Below are positions 36,323 to 45,034 of a stretch of 64,000 nt of DNA, in pieces. Source of the stretch: SXXH01 sp041165735 (lineage in GTDB: Bacteria; Planctomycetota; UBA1135; GCA-002686595). Positions within the stretch are counted from its first letter, which is position 1, and each line of letters opens with the position of its first letter. The position numbers and the translations under genes were made by a program. Location: positions 4,790 through 68,789 of the forward strand of contig JBKDQQ010000189.1 of NCBI GenBank assembly GCA_046341775.1, given 5' to 3'. The notes under the pieces are model-generated. The model had not been told where the DNA came from. It did no database searches and saw only the letters and a program-made list of their open reading frames with translations.

Positions 36323-36422
36323 GCGACCTCGCCCGCAAGCGACCTCGCCCGCAAGCGCCCTCGCCCAGAGACGACCTCGGCCGGAGACGAGGCCCGTCGG
36401 CCGGAGACGAGGCCCGTCGGCC
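36323..36422. repeat. Tandem repeats of 16 bp and 20 bp
   Basis: Four 16-bp units of gcgacctcgcccgcaa type (36323-36386) run into two 20-bp units of ggccggagacgaggcccgtc type (to 36422). No gene overlaps. Confidence 0.85.
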
Positions 36423-36574
36423 GCCCGCTCCCCTCGAGGTATGCCTCGACCATGGGCTGGCCGGGCCGGTTGCTCCCCCCAACTCCACTGCGTCAGGCGT
36501 CGCGCGTCGGCTCGGAGTTCGAAGCTCGGGCCGGGTGCACCTTCGGCTCCTCGCCCAGCACCAGCCCCAAGGCG

Positions 36575-36580
36575 TATCCT
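36575..36580 (+). promoter_or_regulatory. -10 element (TATCCT) 7 bp before a start codon
   Basis: TATCCT ends 7 bp before the ATG at 36588. No -35 is visible. Suggests a leaderless mRNA. Confidence 0.5.
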
Positions 36581-36587
36581 GCTGGCC

Positions 36588-37769
36588 ATGCGTACGAGGC
36601 ACTTGGCAGCGGTGGCTTTGCCCGCCTTGGCGTCGCTCCTCGCCGCTCCCGGGCCGGTTCGCGCCCAGGGCATGGCGTGCCTCGACCTGCTGGCGCAGGA
36701 CGCGGCCTCCAAGCCGTCGGAGCCCACACCCGCCGAAGTCGATGCGCGCGCCAAGCGCGCCTTCGAGGCGCTCTCGGCGGCCGAGCGTGGCGAGGTGGTC
36801 GACTGGCTTTCGAGCACGATCGCGGGATTGAAGTGCTTCCGCGTCAATTTGATCGGACGCACGGTGGCGCAGTCGGAATCGACCGAGTCGGAGGCGCCCG
36901 CGCCTGCCGAGCGCACTTGGTTCGATCCCAAGGTGCACGCGCCGGCCCAGCCGATTCCGCGCCAGTTGGTGCGGGCTGGCGAGGCGCGCCACGACGCGCT
37001 GCTCAAGCGCTTCCGATTGGGCGCCGCGCGCGGCTGGAGCCCCGCGGCGAGCTACGATTGGGGTGCAGGTCGCATCGTGCGCGCGCGCGCGTCGGACGAG
37101 TCGCGACGCGTGTTCGAGAACGCGTTGCGCGGCCGCGCGCCGCGCGAAGATTGGGTCGAGGCGCTGGTCGAGGCGCGACTGGACGACGGTTCGCAGCGCA
37201 AGGCGCTCGCGGCCTTCGAGCACCTGTACACCGATCGCGCCGGCGGCGCCTTCGAGGGCGTGAGCCTGTACGACGCCTGGAAGAGCGGCGCGGACATCGA
37301 GATGCCTGACGTGGATGTGCTCGGCATCGTGCACGCGGTCAAGGGCGACTGGACCACCTGGACCGCCCCGGTGCCCGACCGGCAGCACGCGCGCCTGTAC
37401 GAGACCGTCGGTGGATGGTTCGCCGAGGCGAAGGCGCATCGCGTGTTGCGCGTCGTGCTGGCGCGCTGCTTCCTCGACGCGGACGAACCGCTGCCCGACG
37501 GGTACGCCCACCTGGCGCCGAACTTCCACTGCCTGTGGGACGAGCACGAGTCGGATCCCGCCAAATTGCTGGCGGCGCTGCCGTCCGCCGCCGGGCAGAA
37601 GGCGTGGGTGGAAGCGCTCGCCGCGCGCGTGCGCGCCGACCCCGCCGCGTGGGAGCGCGGGCAGGTGCGCATCGCGGCCCTGCGCCGCGACGCCGCGGAG
37701 GTGCGCGCGGTGGCCTTGTGGGTCCTCTCGGAGTACGGCGCCTACGAGCGGCTGGAGCCGAACAAGTAG
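36588..37769 (+). CDS. Secreted protein of unknown function
   Basis: 393 residues. Residues 1-26 form a signal peptide (RTRHLAAVALPALASLLAA, cleavage near VRAQ). The mature part is Ala/Arg/Trp-rich and mostly helical, with blocks such as AERTWFDPKVHAPAQPIPR, LGAARGWSPAASYDWGAGR and APNFHCLWDEHESDP. It has four Cys and many Trp residues but no motif I know. The leaderless-type -10 element fixes the start. It is followed by a palindrome and a convergent flavoprotein gene. Confidence 0.6.
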   Translation: MRTRHLAAVALPALASLLAAPGPVRAQGMACLDLLAQDAASKPSEPTPAEVDARAKRAFEALSAAERGEVVDWLSSTIAGLKCFRVNLIGRTVAQSESTESEAPAPAERTWFDPKVHAPAQPIPRQLVRAGEARHDALLKRFRLGAARGWSPAASYDWGAGRIVRARASDESRRVFENALRGRAPREDWVEALVEARLDDGSQRKALAAFEHLYTDRAGGAFEGVSLYDAWKSGADIEMPDVDVLGIVHAVKGDWTTWTAPVPDRQHARLYETVGGWFAEAKAHRVLRVVLARCFLDADEPLPDGYAHLAPNFHCLWDEHESDPAKLLAALPSAAGQKAWVEALAARVRADPAAWERGQVRIAALRRDAAEVRAVALWVLSEYGAYERLEPNK

Positions 37770-37787
37770 CCGCGTCGCGGCGCGTTT

Positions 37788-37803
37788 GTCAAATTGGTTT
37801 GAC
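37788..37803. repeat. Palindrome GTCAAA-TTGG-TTTGAC between convergent genes
   Basis: A perfect 6-bp stem with a 4-nt loop, extendable by two G-T pairs. It contains the stop codon of the minus-strand flavoprotein gene. Same 16-bp class as 797 and 57577. Confidence 0.6.
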
Positions 37804-39051
37804 GGCGTGCGCCGCCACCTCCGCCGTGGCGAAGGCGGCCTGGAAGTTCAGGCCGCCGATGGGGCCTTGCAGGTCCAGCAACTCCCCCACCACGTGCAAT
37901 CCCGGCGCGCCGCGCACGCGGCACGTGCCCGGATCGACCTCCGACAGGTCGAGGCCCCCGGCGGTCACTTCCGCGTGGTCGAAGCCGCGCGTGCCCTCGA
38001 TCGGGATGCGCAGGGACTTGAGGGCAACCGCGAGCGCATGGCGCGCCGGCTTCGCCAGCGCGTTGGCGCGCATGTCCGGCGCGATCCCGGCTTGCGCGAA
38101 GGCCGCCTCCAGCACGCGCCGCGGAGCATCCAATTCGAGCGCCTTGGCGAGCAGCGGCCCGCCCGGTCGCGCCGCCGCGGCGAGCATGCGCTCGCGCAAG
38201 TCCTCGTGGGAGCGCGACGCGCACACGTCGATCGTCAGCTCCGCCTCGCAGGCGCGCCCCTCTTCCTCGGCGCGCGCGAAGGGTTCCGACAGGTCCATCG
38301 GCCCGGGACCGGAGAGGCCAAGATGCGTGAACAGCGCCGGGCGCGTCCTCTCGGCCAGCACGCGGCCCTCGGCGGACACGAGACGCACGACCGCTTCCTC
38401 GAGCGCGATGCCGGCCAACTCCTGCACCCAGCTCGCACCCGAGACGAGCGGCACCAGCGCCGGCACCGGCCGCACGAGCCGCAGCCCCAGGGATTCCAGC
38501 CACGGGTAGGCGTCGCCCGTCGTGCCGGTCTTCGCGTAGCTGCGCCCGCCGAGCGCCAGGACGACCTGCGGCGCGACGATGCTGCCCGCCCCTTCGATCT
38601 CCACTTTCCACGCCTCGCCGTCGCGCCTGAGCGCGCGCACCGCCTGCTCGTAGCGGATCTCCACGCCCCCCTCGAGCGCCCAAGCAACGAGGGCGTCGCG
38701 CACATCCCGCGCCCGCCCCGAGGCCGGGAAGATCTTCTCCCACGGCGCCTCCACGGTCGGCACCCCCAAGGCGTGAAAACGCTCGCGCACCGCCCGCGGC
38801 GGCAGGACCCTGAAGCCGTGCTTGAGGAAGCGCTCCCCGCGCGGACCGAACAACCTGGCCGCCTCGGCCGGTCCGAGGGTCGTGGTCAGGTTGCAGTGCG
38901 TGCCGCCGGACGCCAGCACCTTGGTGCCGGCGCGCGGGGTCTTTTCGAGCAGCAGCACGCGGCGACCGAGTTCGGCGGCGCGGGCGGCGCACCACAAGCC
39001 GGCGGCGCCGGCGCCGACGATGACCAGATCGGGGGGGCGCAACGCCGCCAA
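37789..39051 (-). CDS. HI0933/BaiN-type FAD-dependent oxidoreductase
   Basis: 420 residues. FAD-binding start LVIVGAGAAGLWCAARAAELG, then the family signature GTKVLASGGTHCNLTT (family form GrK.liSGgGrCN.tn). The second dinucleotide region is VVLALGGRSYAKTGTTGDAY, and the C-terminal GPIGGLNFQAAFATAEVAA closes the FAD site. The family contains flavoproteins of uncertain substrates (aminoacetone oxidase, bile-acid reductase BaiN). No ATG or GTG lies near the conserved start; a TTG at 39051 (or 39042) is the likely initiator. The longer open frame upstream does not look coding. Convergent with the secreted protein gene. Confidence 0.8.
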   Translation of the reverse strand: MAALRPPDLVIVGAGAAGLWCAARAAELGRRVLLLEKTPRAGTKVLASGGTHCNLTTTLGPAEAARLFGPRGERFLKHGFRVLPPRAVRERFHALGVPTVEAPWEKIFPASGRARDVRDALVAWALEGGVEIRYEQAVRALRRDGEAWKVEIEGAGSIVAPQVVLALGGRSYAKTGTTGDAYPWLESLGLRLVRPVPALVPLVSGASWVQELAGIALEEAVVRLVSAEGRVLAERTRPALFTHLGLSGPGPMDLSEPFARAEEEGRACEAELTIDVCASRSHEDLRERMLAAAARPGGPLLAKALELDAPRRVLEAAFAQAGIAPDMRANALAKPARHALAVALKSLRIPIEGTRGFDHAEVTAGGLDLSEVDPGTCRVRGAPGLHVVGELLDLQGPIGGLNFQAAFATAEVAAHAVKPI

Positions 39052-39558
39052 TGATGCTGGCCCCGATCGTTGTGCGCAACTTGGCCAGGGGTTGGCGCGC
39101 CGTCGCGGGGAATTCCGGTGCGCATGCCACGGTCGGACCCTGGAGCGCGTCCATGCAAGGAAGGACGCGTGCAAGCATCGCGCGCCGCCGTGGCCGCGCC
39201 GAGGTCTGGAGCCGCAAGGGCCAGGGTCGGCAGCGCACCACGCGGCAAGGGTGGCGCCGCCAGCCGCGCGTCGTCGCGCGGATGCCCCACGAAGGTCCCG
39301 TGATGGTCGAGCGCGACCCGTGCGCCGGAACGCAGGAAATCGGCTCTGGCGCGCCGCGCCGGGCTGGTCGTGATGGACATCCGCAGGCCTCGAAGCCCGC
39401 CTGTCTGCCCCAACGCGGCCCGGACCTGCTGCTGAGCGCGATCCCATCAAGACGAAGACGCTCGATCGCCCCGCGGCGTGGCAGTCTGCGCCGAATTAGC
39501 CGTCCTGCGCGTGTTGCAACCGCGACTGGCGCGCGCACAATCATCGGGGCCAGCATCC
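39052..39558. other. Divergent intergenic region with no recognisable gene
   Basis: About 500 bp between two divergent genes. Open frames exist on both strands but their translations are Arg/Pro/Gly-rich and match no family. A TTGCAA hexamer (39514-39519) and CACAAT (39534-39539) are too close to form a standard promoter. Confidence 0.35.
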
Positions 39559-40155
39559 ATGGAATCCGCTCCCCTCCTCGCCACGGCCCTCGGTCTATGG
39601 GCCGGCATCCTGCACGCCGTCGGCGGCCCCGACCACCTCGCCGGCGTCGCCCCGCTCGCCGCTCGCGCGCGCACCCACGCCTGGCGCGCGGGTGCGGCTT
39701 GGGGATTGGGGCACGCCTTGGGAGCCGCGGCCGCGGCCTGCGTCGCCTTGGCGTTGCGCGAGCGACTGCCGGGATTCGAAGAGGTGATCTCCAGTTGGAG
39801 CGAGCGGATCGTCGGCGTGATCCTGTGCTTCGTGGGCGCCTTGGGCCTCTCGGGGGCCCTGCGGAGGCGCTTGCACGACCATGAAGCTCCGCGCGGGGCG
39901 CTGGGACTGGGTTTCGTGCACGGCGCCGCGGGATTGTCGCACCTGTGGGCCGTGTTGCCGGCGCTGGCCTTGCCCGGCGTCGTGGCGCCAGCCTGCTACC
40001 TCGGCGGGTACGCATTCGGGGCCCTCGTCCTCGTGTGCGCCTCGGCGCACGCCATCGGCCGCGCCGGAGAGCGCTTCGGCGACCACGGCATCGAGCGCAT
40101 CGCCTCCGGCGCGAGCCTCGTCGTGGGCGCTTGGTGGCTCGTGGCCTCGGCCTGA
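39559..40155 (+). CDS. NicO-like nickel/cobalt transport membrane protein
   Basis: 198 residues, about six membrane helices. Helix I carries ILHAVGGPDHLAGVAPLA, similar to the metal-binding HAxxPDH segment of the NicO/RcnA and UreH-type families. A second His-containing helix is LGFVHGAAGLSHLWAVLPAL. A short cytoplasmic loop with His/Asp (RLHDHEAPRG) follows helix III. These proteins move Ni2+ or Co2+ across the inner membrane; direction and metal cannot be decided. Cobalt would connect to the cobT-cobS genes 32 kb away, but nothing here links them. The ATG at 39559 begins right at the first helix. Confidence 0.65.
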   Translation: MESAPLLATALGLWAGILHAVGGPDHLAGVAPLAARARTHAWRAGAAWGLGHALGAAAAACVALALRERLPGFEEVISSWSERIVGVILCFVGALGLSGALRRRLHDHEAPRGALGLGFVHGAAGLSHLWAVLPALALPGVVAPACYLGGYAFGALVLVCASAHAIGRAGERFGDHGIERIASGASLVVGAWWLVASA

Positions 40156-40248
40156 ACCTGACCGCGAGCCTGGCGCCGGCGCCAGGCTTGCGGGAGTCTT
40201 CCGCGCCTGCGCGGCGGTGCTCGCGACCTGCGCGCCGCAGGCGCACCT

Positions 40249-41502
40249 TCAGCCGCCGGAGATCTCGTCCTCGAACCCGGCTTCTCCCTCGCCCTCGGCT
40301 TCGCACGGCGGTCGGTCGTCGTCGCGCGAGTCCAACCAGCCATGCGGCAGCGCGACCTGCTTCTGCGCGCCGGCCTTGCCGCGGATCGCGCGCAGCGCGT
40401 TCATCGGGAATTCCTCGTCCATGTCGAGGCGCGCCAGCGCGGCGTGCAGCTCGTCGAGGGTCTCGACGCGCACCAGCGCCTCGCGCACCGCGCTCGATCC
40501 GCGGAAGCCCTTCGTGTACCACGCGCACCACTTGCGCATCTGGCGCATGCCCATCTCGGGACCGAAGAACTCGATCAGGAGGCGCGCATGCTCGTCGAGG
40601 ATGGCGCACACCTCGCGCAGGTTCGGGGGTCTTGGCGTCGGCCGACCATCGATCACGGCCGCGAGTTCCGCGAACAGCCACGGCCTGCCGAGGCATCCGC
40701 GGCCCACGATGACCCCGTCGCAGCCGGTCGCGCGCAGCATGCGCAGCGCGTCCGTCGCCTCCCAGATGTCGCCGTTGCCGAGCACGGGGATCGTCCGCAC
40801 GCGCGACTTGAGCTCGCCGATCGCGTCCCAATCCGCGCAGCCCGAGTAGAGCTGCTGCGCCGTGCGCGCATGCAGGCCGATCGCCGCGCATCCTTCCTCC
40901 TGCGCGATGCGACCGGCGTCGAGGCAGGTCGGAAGCTCGTCGGACACTCCCTTCCTGACCTTGATCGTCAGGGGCACCTGTCCAGCGCCCTTGACAGCCG
41001 CGCGCACGATGTTGGCGAGCAGGCGAGGCTTGAGCGGGATGGCGCTGCCTCCGCCGGAGCGCGTCACCTTCGGCACGGGGCAGCCGAAGTTCATGTCGAG
41101 GTGGTCGACGCCGGAGTCGGCCAGGCTGCGAGCCATCTCGCCGGCCTCCTCCGGGTCGGAGGCGTACATCTGCACGCTGCGCGGCGCTTCGTCGGGGCGG
41201 GAGTCCGCCAAGAGCCTCGTCAGGCGGTTGCCGCGCAAGTAGCCCTTGGCCGAGATCATCTCCGACACGTACAAGCCCGCGCCGAAGCGACGGCAGAGCT
41301 TGCGGAACGGGTAGTTCGTCACGCCGGCCATCGGCGCCAGCACCACCGGCGGCCACACGCTCAAGCGCCCGATGGCGAGCGGGCGGAACTCCGCCGGGGC
41401 GGCGCTGGGCGTCGCGGCGTTGCGCGCGGACACCCACGGAGGCTGGACGGCGCCGGACGCATCGGCGGCGGATCCCTCCGACCGACCGTGCGCGCCGTGC
41501 AT
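40249..41502 (-). CDS. dusB: tRNA-dihydrouridine synthase B
   Basis: 417 residues. FMN enzyme that reduces uridines in the tRNA D-loop. Motifs: VLAPMAGVTNYPFRKL, the catalytic Cys in DMNFGCPVPKV, LTIKVRKGV, GLHARTAQQLY and NGDIWEATDAL followed by GVIVGRGCLGRPWLF. The N-terminal 45 residues and the acidic C-terminal tail (EAEGEGEAGFEDEISGG) extend beyond the usual family limits. The ATG at 41502 is separated by 23 bp from the stop of the upstream amidohydrolase-like gene on the same strand, so they are cotranscribed. Confidence 0.93.
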   Translation of the reverse strand: MHGAHGRSEGSAADASGAVQPPWVSARNAATPSAAPAEFRPLAIGRLSVWPPVVLAPMAGVTNYPFRKLCRRFGAGLYVSEMISAKGYLRGNRLTRLLADSRPDEAPRSVQMYASDPEEAGEMARSLADSGVDHLDMNFGCPVPKVTRSGGGSAIPLKPRLLANIVRAAVKGAGQVPLTIKVRKGVSDELPTCLDAGRIAQEEGCAAIGLHARTAQQLYSGCADWDAIGELKSRVRTIPVLGNGDIWEATDALRMLRATGCDGVIVGRGCLGRPWLFAELAAVIDGRPTPRPPNLREVCAILDEHARLLIEFFGPEMGMRQMRKWCAWYTKGFRGSSAVREALVRVETLDELHAALARLDMDEEFPMNALRAIRGKAGAQKQVALPHGWLDSRDDDRPPCEAEGEGEAGFEDEISGG

Positions 41503-41525
41503 CGTCGACGGGTCGCCCACGGCGC

Positions 41526-43553
41526 TCAACCGCCCCGCCTCGGCTCCCCGGCGTCGCCCTTCGGCTGCGGCGCGCCGCCGGCGGGCGCACCCGCCTCGGC
41601 GGGCTTCGGGGCCATGGCCTTCTTCTGCGGACTCATGGGCAAGCCTCGTCCGTCGTCGACCTTGGTCTCCAGCGCCTTCGTCTGCACGCGTCCTGCGACG
41701 CGCTGGCGCACGACCTCGACCACGGAACCGTCCGGCGCGTAGCCGACGACCATCTCGCCGTCGTGCGTGCGCACGAGGTGCGTGCTCGCGTCCTTGTCGA
41801 GGCGCATCTCCCAACGACCGATGGCCGGATCCCAGCCTTCGAACCACAGCACCTTGAAGGCCCCGGGATTGCGATGGAAGCCCATCGCCACGAGTCCCGT
41901 CACGCTGCCGCAATCGACCAGCGCGATGCGGTCCTCGATCGTGGTCGTGTCGAGCAGCGCGCCGTCGAGCCGGCGCTCGACGTTCGTGCGCCCGCCCACG
42001 TTCTCGCCCTTGACGAGCATCTCGCGACCGTTGCTCGAGAGCTTGACGCTGAAGGAGACCACTTCGCCGTTCTTGATCGTCTGCAGGACGGTCGTCTCGC
42101 CCGGCGCGACCGTGGCGGATCCCGGCAACGCGAGCCGGCCGGCGTAGGTCAGCGATCCGTCGAACTTGCGCGACACGACCCAGCGCTCGCCGCTGACCCT
42201 TTCGCCCACGGCGCGCGTCTCCACATGGCCGTGCATGACGGCCTCGCCGCCGGGCCACTCGACCTGCGCGACTTCGATGGGCTTGGTGAACTCGTCGCGC
42301 ATGGCCTGCATGCGGGCGGCGAGGCGCTCGACGAGGCCGTCGAGCTCGGCGCGCGGCAGCACGCGGCCGCGCAGCACGACGTGCTTGGGCGAGCGCAAGG
42401 CCTGGATGTCCGCCTCGGGATCGCCTTCGACCACGACCAAGTCGGCGATGCGTCCCGGCGCCACCACGCCGCGTCGGGACTGGCCGAGGGCCGAGGCGGC
42501 CTCGCGCGTGACGAGGCGCAGGATGCGAGCGGAAGGCAATCCCGCGCGCTTGAGCATGGACAACTCGTCGTGCAGCGCGACCCCAGGCAGCATCCACGGA
42601 CTCGGCGCGGCGCTGCCCGGCACGATGGTCGCCCCCGCCGCGTCGAGCGCGGCGGCGAGGCGTCCTTGCAGGTCGACGACGCCCACCCCTTCCTGCAAGC
42701 GCTGCGGTTGCGCCTCGAAGAAGGCTCGTCGGCCGGCGAAGTCGGCTTGCCAGAGCTGGGCGTAGTACGGCGTGACGTACTTCAACTCGGGCGTGCCGTC
42801 CTTGGGCGGCAGCAAGCGGCGCGCCCACAAGGCCAAGGTCGGCACGATGGCGCGCCGCGCCTCGCCGATGCGGCGCGCGTTGGCCGCGAGCTCGGACTCG
42901 ACCGCCTTGTCCCAGCCGCTGCGCGCCTCGAGCAGCACATCGAGGTGGTGGAAGCCGTCCTGTCCCGCCTCGAGCGCCTCGGCGAGGGTCGAGCGCGCGA
43001 GCAGCGGCCCCCACACCTTGCGCTCTTGCGCATGCGCCAGGGCGATGGCGCGCTTCCACACCGGAAGCGACAAGCCCGGGGAGACGACGAACTCCTCGAA
43101 GCCCAGCTCGACCAGCCGCGGCAGCTTGTCCTCCAGCGCGGCGACATCCGCGCACACGACGGCGGTGTTCGAGAGCGGCGGCACGCCGTCGAGCACGGCG
43201 CCGCAGCCGGTGATCCACGGCCCGGGCACGCGGTCGCGCGCGGCGCGTTCGCGCTCGAGTCCGATGCGGGAAAGGTCGTTGCCCACGTCGCGCACGAGGG
43301 TCACGCCGGACGAGAGGTAGAGCGCGTCGTGGTCGGCGTCGTGGTTGGCGAACCCGTCGACCAGCCCCGGGACGAGGTGCAGTCCGGCGAGGTCGACGAC
43401 CCGCGCGTCCGCGGGGATGGCGAGGTCCGGCCCGACCGCGACGATCGTGTCGTTCTCGACGAGCACGATCGCGGGCGCGGCGGGCGCATCGTCGACGAGG
43501 GTGTGGACCACGGCCCCCTTGAGGGCCACCACTTCCAGGAGGAGCGCGAACAT
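41526..43553 (-). CDS. Amidohydrolase-like protein lacking metal ligands
   Basis: 675 residues. The first 400 residues follow the amidohydrolase (imidazolonepropionase-like) pattern: VALKGAVVHTLVDDAP, IVAVGPDLAIPADARVVDL, HLVPGLVD, and the late VVAPGRIADLVVVEGDPEADI. Where the family has HxH after PGLxD, this protein has GFAN; the GTD(A/S) Asp site reads GSAAPSP; and the first mid-barrel His is not found (VWGPL). Only FHH of the IEH site remains. It is thus likely to be catalytically inactive or to use a different chemistry. A C-terminal domain of about 230 residues (from EVAQVEWPGGEAVMHG) is beta-rich and of unknown family. A TACAGT box 7 bp before the ATG suggests a leaderless start. The start has little signal-peptide character. 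Confidence 0.7.
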   Translation of the reverse strand: MFALLLEVVALKGAVVHTLVDDAPAAPAIVLVENDTIVAVGPDLAIPADARVVDLAGLHLVPGLVDGFANHDADHDALYLSSGVTLVRDVGNDLSRIGLERERAARDRVPGPWITGCGAVLDGVPPLSNTAVVCADVAALEDKLPRLVELGFEEFVVSPGLSLPVWKRAIALAHAQERKVWGPLLARSTLAEALEAGQDGFHHLDVLLEARSGWDKAVESELAANARRIGEARRAIVPTLALWARRLLPPKDGTPELKYVTPYYAQLWQADFAGRRAFFEAQPQRLQEGVGVVDLQGRLAAALDAAGATIVPGSAAPSPWMLPGVALHDELSMLKRAGLPSARILRLVTREAASALGQSRRGVVAPGRIADLVVVEGDPEADIQALRSPKHVVLRGRVLPRAELDGLVERLAARMQAMRDEFTKPIEVAQVEWPGGEAVMHGHVETRAVGERVSGERWVVSRKFDGSLTYAGRLALPGSATVAPGETTVLQTIKNGEVVSFSVKLSSNGREMLVKGENVGGRTNVERRLDGALLDTTTIEDRIALVDCGSVTGLVAMGFHRNPGAFKVLWFEGWDPAIGRWEMRLDKDASTHLVRTHDGEMVVGYAPDGSVVEVVRQRVAGRVQTKALETKVDDGRGLPMSPQKKAMAPKPAEAGAPAGGAPQPKGDAGEPRRGG

Positions 43554-43560
43554 CGCCGCC

Positions 43561-43566
43561 ACTGTA
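43561..43566 (-). promoter_or_regulatory. -10 element (TACAGT) 7 bp before amidohydrolase-like start
   Basis: TACAGT on the minus strand ends 7 bp before the ATG at 43553. It faces the plus-strand -10 at 43596 in a compact divergent promoter region of 55 bp. Confidence 0.5.
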
Positions 43567-43595
43567 ATGAAAGCCGGATCCGGCGTGCACTGCGC

Positions 43596-43601
43596 TATGC
43601 T
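43596..43601 (+). promoter_or_regulatory. -10 element (TATGCT) of the RlmI-like gene
   Basis: TGCGCTATGCT contains TATGCT, ending 7 bp before the ATG at 43609. The upstream ATG at 43597 falls inside this box and is therefore an unlikely start. Confidence 0.5.
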
Positions 43602-43608
43602 CGCCCGG

Positions 43609-44781
43609 ATGGAGGAGCGCGCAAGAGTTCGGTTGGTGGGCGAGTCCACCGGCGGTCCGTGGATCTTCGGCCGGTCCGTCGCCCCGGTGGACTGGAAGCC
43701 CAAGGACGGCGACCTCGTCGACGTGGAGGACGAGCGCGGCCAGCACGTCGGCACCGGCTTCTGGAACAGCCGCTCCGACGTGCGCGTGCGCCTCTTGTCG
43801 CGCGGCAAGAAGAGCGACGTGCGCCACGAGCGCGAGTTCCTGCTGCGCAAGCTGGCGGCGGCCGACCGCCTGCGGAGGAAGACACTGCGCCTGCCGGACA
43901 CGACCAGCGCCTGGAGGTTGTGCCACGCCGAGGGCGACGACCTGCCGGGGTTGATCGTCGACAAGCTCGCCGACGCGCTCGTGGTCGAGCACCACGCCTT
44001 GGCGTTCTGGCGGAGGCGCGCGCTCGTCGAGGAGGTGCTCCTCGAACTGCATCCCGGCTCGAAGGTCGTGCATCGCGTGCCCAAGGGCGCCGCGGACGCG
44101 GAGGGCTTCGATCCCGAGGAGTCGCCGCGCGACGTGGGCGAGGTGGAGATCGAGGAGAACGGCTTGAAGTTCCTCGTGGCGCCGGGCGCCGGCCACAAGA
44201 CCGGCTGGTTCTGCGACCAGCGCGACAACCGCCTCAAGGTGGCGCAGCTCTGCAAGGGCGCCGACGTGCTCGACGTGTGCTGCAACATGGGCGGCTTCGC
44301 CTTGCAGGCCGCGTACTCCGGCGCGTGGCGCGTGCGCGGCGTCGACCTGGACGAGGTGGTGCTCGAGCGCGCGCGCGACGCGGCGCGCCGCAACAGCCTC
44401 GCCAACGTCGAGTTCATCCACGCCGACGGCTTCGACGCCTTGCGCGGCGTGGCGCGCGAGAAGGACCGGCCGGGCGTGGTCGTGGTCGATCCGCACAAGC
44501 TCATCCGATCGCGCGCGCGCGACGAGGAGGGCTTGAAGAAGTACAGCGACTGGAACTCGCTCGCCATCGCGGCGGTCAAGCCTGGCGGCATCGTGGCGAC
44601 CTTCTCCTGCTCGGGCGCCCTCGACCTCCCCAGTTGGCTCGGCATCGTGTTCCGGTCCGCGCGCCGGGCCGAACGCGAGGTGCGGTTGCTGGAGATCCTC
44701 GGCGCCGGCCCCGACCACCCGCAGCGGCCCGACTTCGCGCGTTCGCGCTACCTGAAGGGCGCCCTGCTCGCCGTCGACTGA
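43609..44781 (+). CDS. RlmI-like SAM-dependent rRNA methyltransferase (PUA + MTase)
   Basis: 390 residues. Residues 1-85 form a PUA-like domain (WIFGRSVAP, GTGFWNSRSDVRVRLLSRG), then an RlmI/RlmK-type N-linker (TSAWRLCHAEGDDLPGLIVDK) and a Rossmann methyltransferase with the SAM loop VLDVCCNMGGFALQAA. Motif IV reads VVVDPHKLIR where RlmI has DPPKF, and the catalytic cysteine region is FSCSGAL. It probably makes 5-methylcytosine in 23S rRNA, but the changed motif IV leaves the target open. The start at 43609 is set by the TATGCT box 7 bp before. Divergent from the amidohydrolase-like gene. Confidence 0.83.
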   Translation: MEERARVRLVGESTGGPWIFGRSVAPVDWKPKDGDLVDVEDERGQHVGTGFWNSRSDVRVRLLSRGKKSDVRHEREFLLRKLAAADRLRRKTLRLPDTTSAWRLCHAEGDDLPGLIVDKLADALVVEHHALAFWRRRALVEEVLLELHPGSKVVHRVPKGAADAEGFDPEESPRDVGEVEIEENGLKFLVAPGAGHKTGWFCDQRDNRLKVAQLCKGADVLDVCCNMGGFALQAAYSGAWRVRGVDLDEVVLERARDAARRNSLANVEFIHADGFDALRGVAREKDRPGVVVVDPHKLIRSRARDEEGLKKYSDWNSLAIAAVKPGGIVATFSCSGALDLPSWLGIVFRSARRAEREVRLLEILGAGPDHPQRPDFARSRYLKGALLAVD

Positions 44782-44808
44782 GGAGCGGCGCCTCCGCCGG
44801 GCGCGCAG

Positions 44809-44837
44809 TTGAACCGCGAGCCCGTCCGCGCCATACT
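44809..44837 (+). promoter_or_regulatory. Promoter of the GreA-fusion gene
   Basis: TTGAAC (44809-44814), 17-bp spacer, CATACT (44832-44837). This gives a leader of about 190 nt, long for this window. Confidence 0.55.
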
Positions 44838-44864
44838 CTCCCCCAGCGAGACCCCTCGCTCCAC

Positions 44865-44898
44865 GCGCCCTGCTGGACCTATCGGTCCAGGAGGGCGC
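44865..44898 (+). promoter_or_regulatory. Long hairpin in the leader of the GreA-fusion gene
   Basis: gcgccct-g-ctggacc-tatc-ggtccag-g-agggcgc: two perfect 7-bp stems separated by a G-G mismatch. It lies about 20-60 nt into the leader. A GC-rich stretch ending in ggttttg follows 17-30 nt later (44909-44922) and might act as an attenuator. Confidence 0.55.
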
Positions 44899-45034
44899 GT
44901 CCGTCGAGCGGGGGCGGTTTTGTGACAACCAACGCCCTCCTCGCCGCCCGCCGTCGACTCGCGAGTCGCACCGACGGGCGCGACTCCCGCACCACCGACG
45001 CAGCCCGACCGACAGCTTCGCAAAGGAATCGCAC

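Noticed and set aside
39052..39413. N-terminal extension of the flavoprotein upstream of the TTG start
   Set aside because: The conceptual peptide has no similarity to the family start and looks non-coding. The FAD motif begins within a few residues of the TTG.
43597..43599. Upstream ATG for the RlmI-like gene
   Set aside because: It falls inside the TATGCT -10 box, so the ATG at 43609 is the better start.
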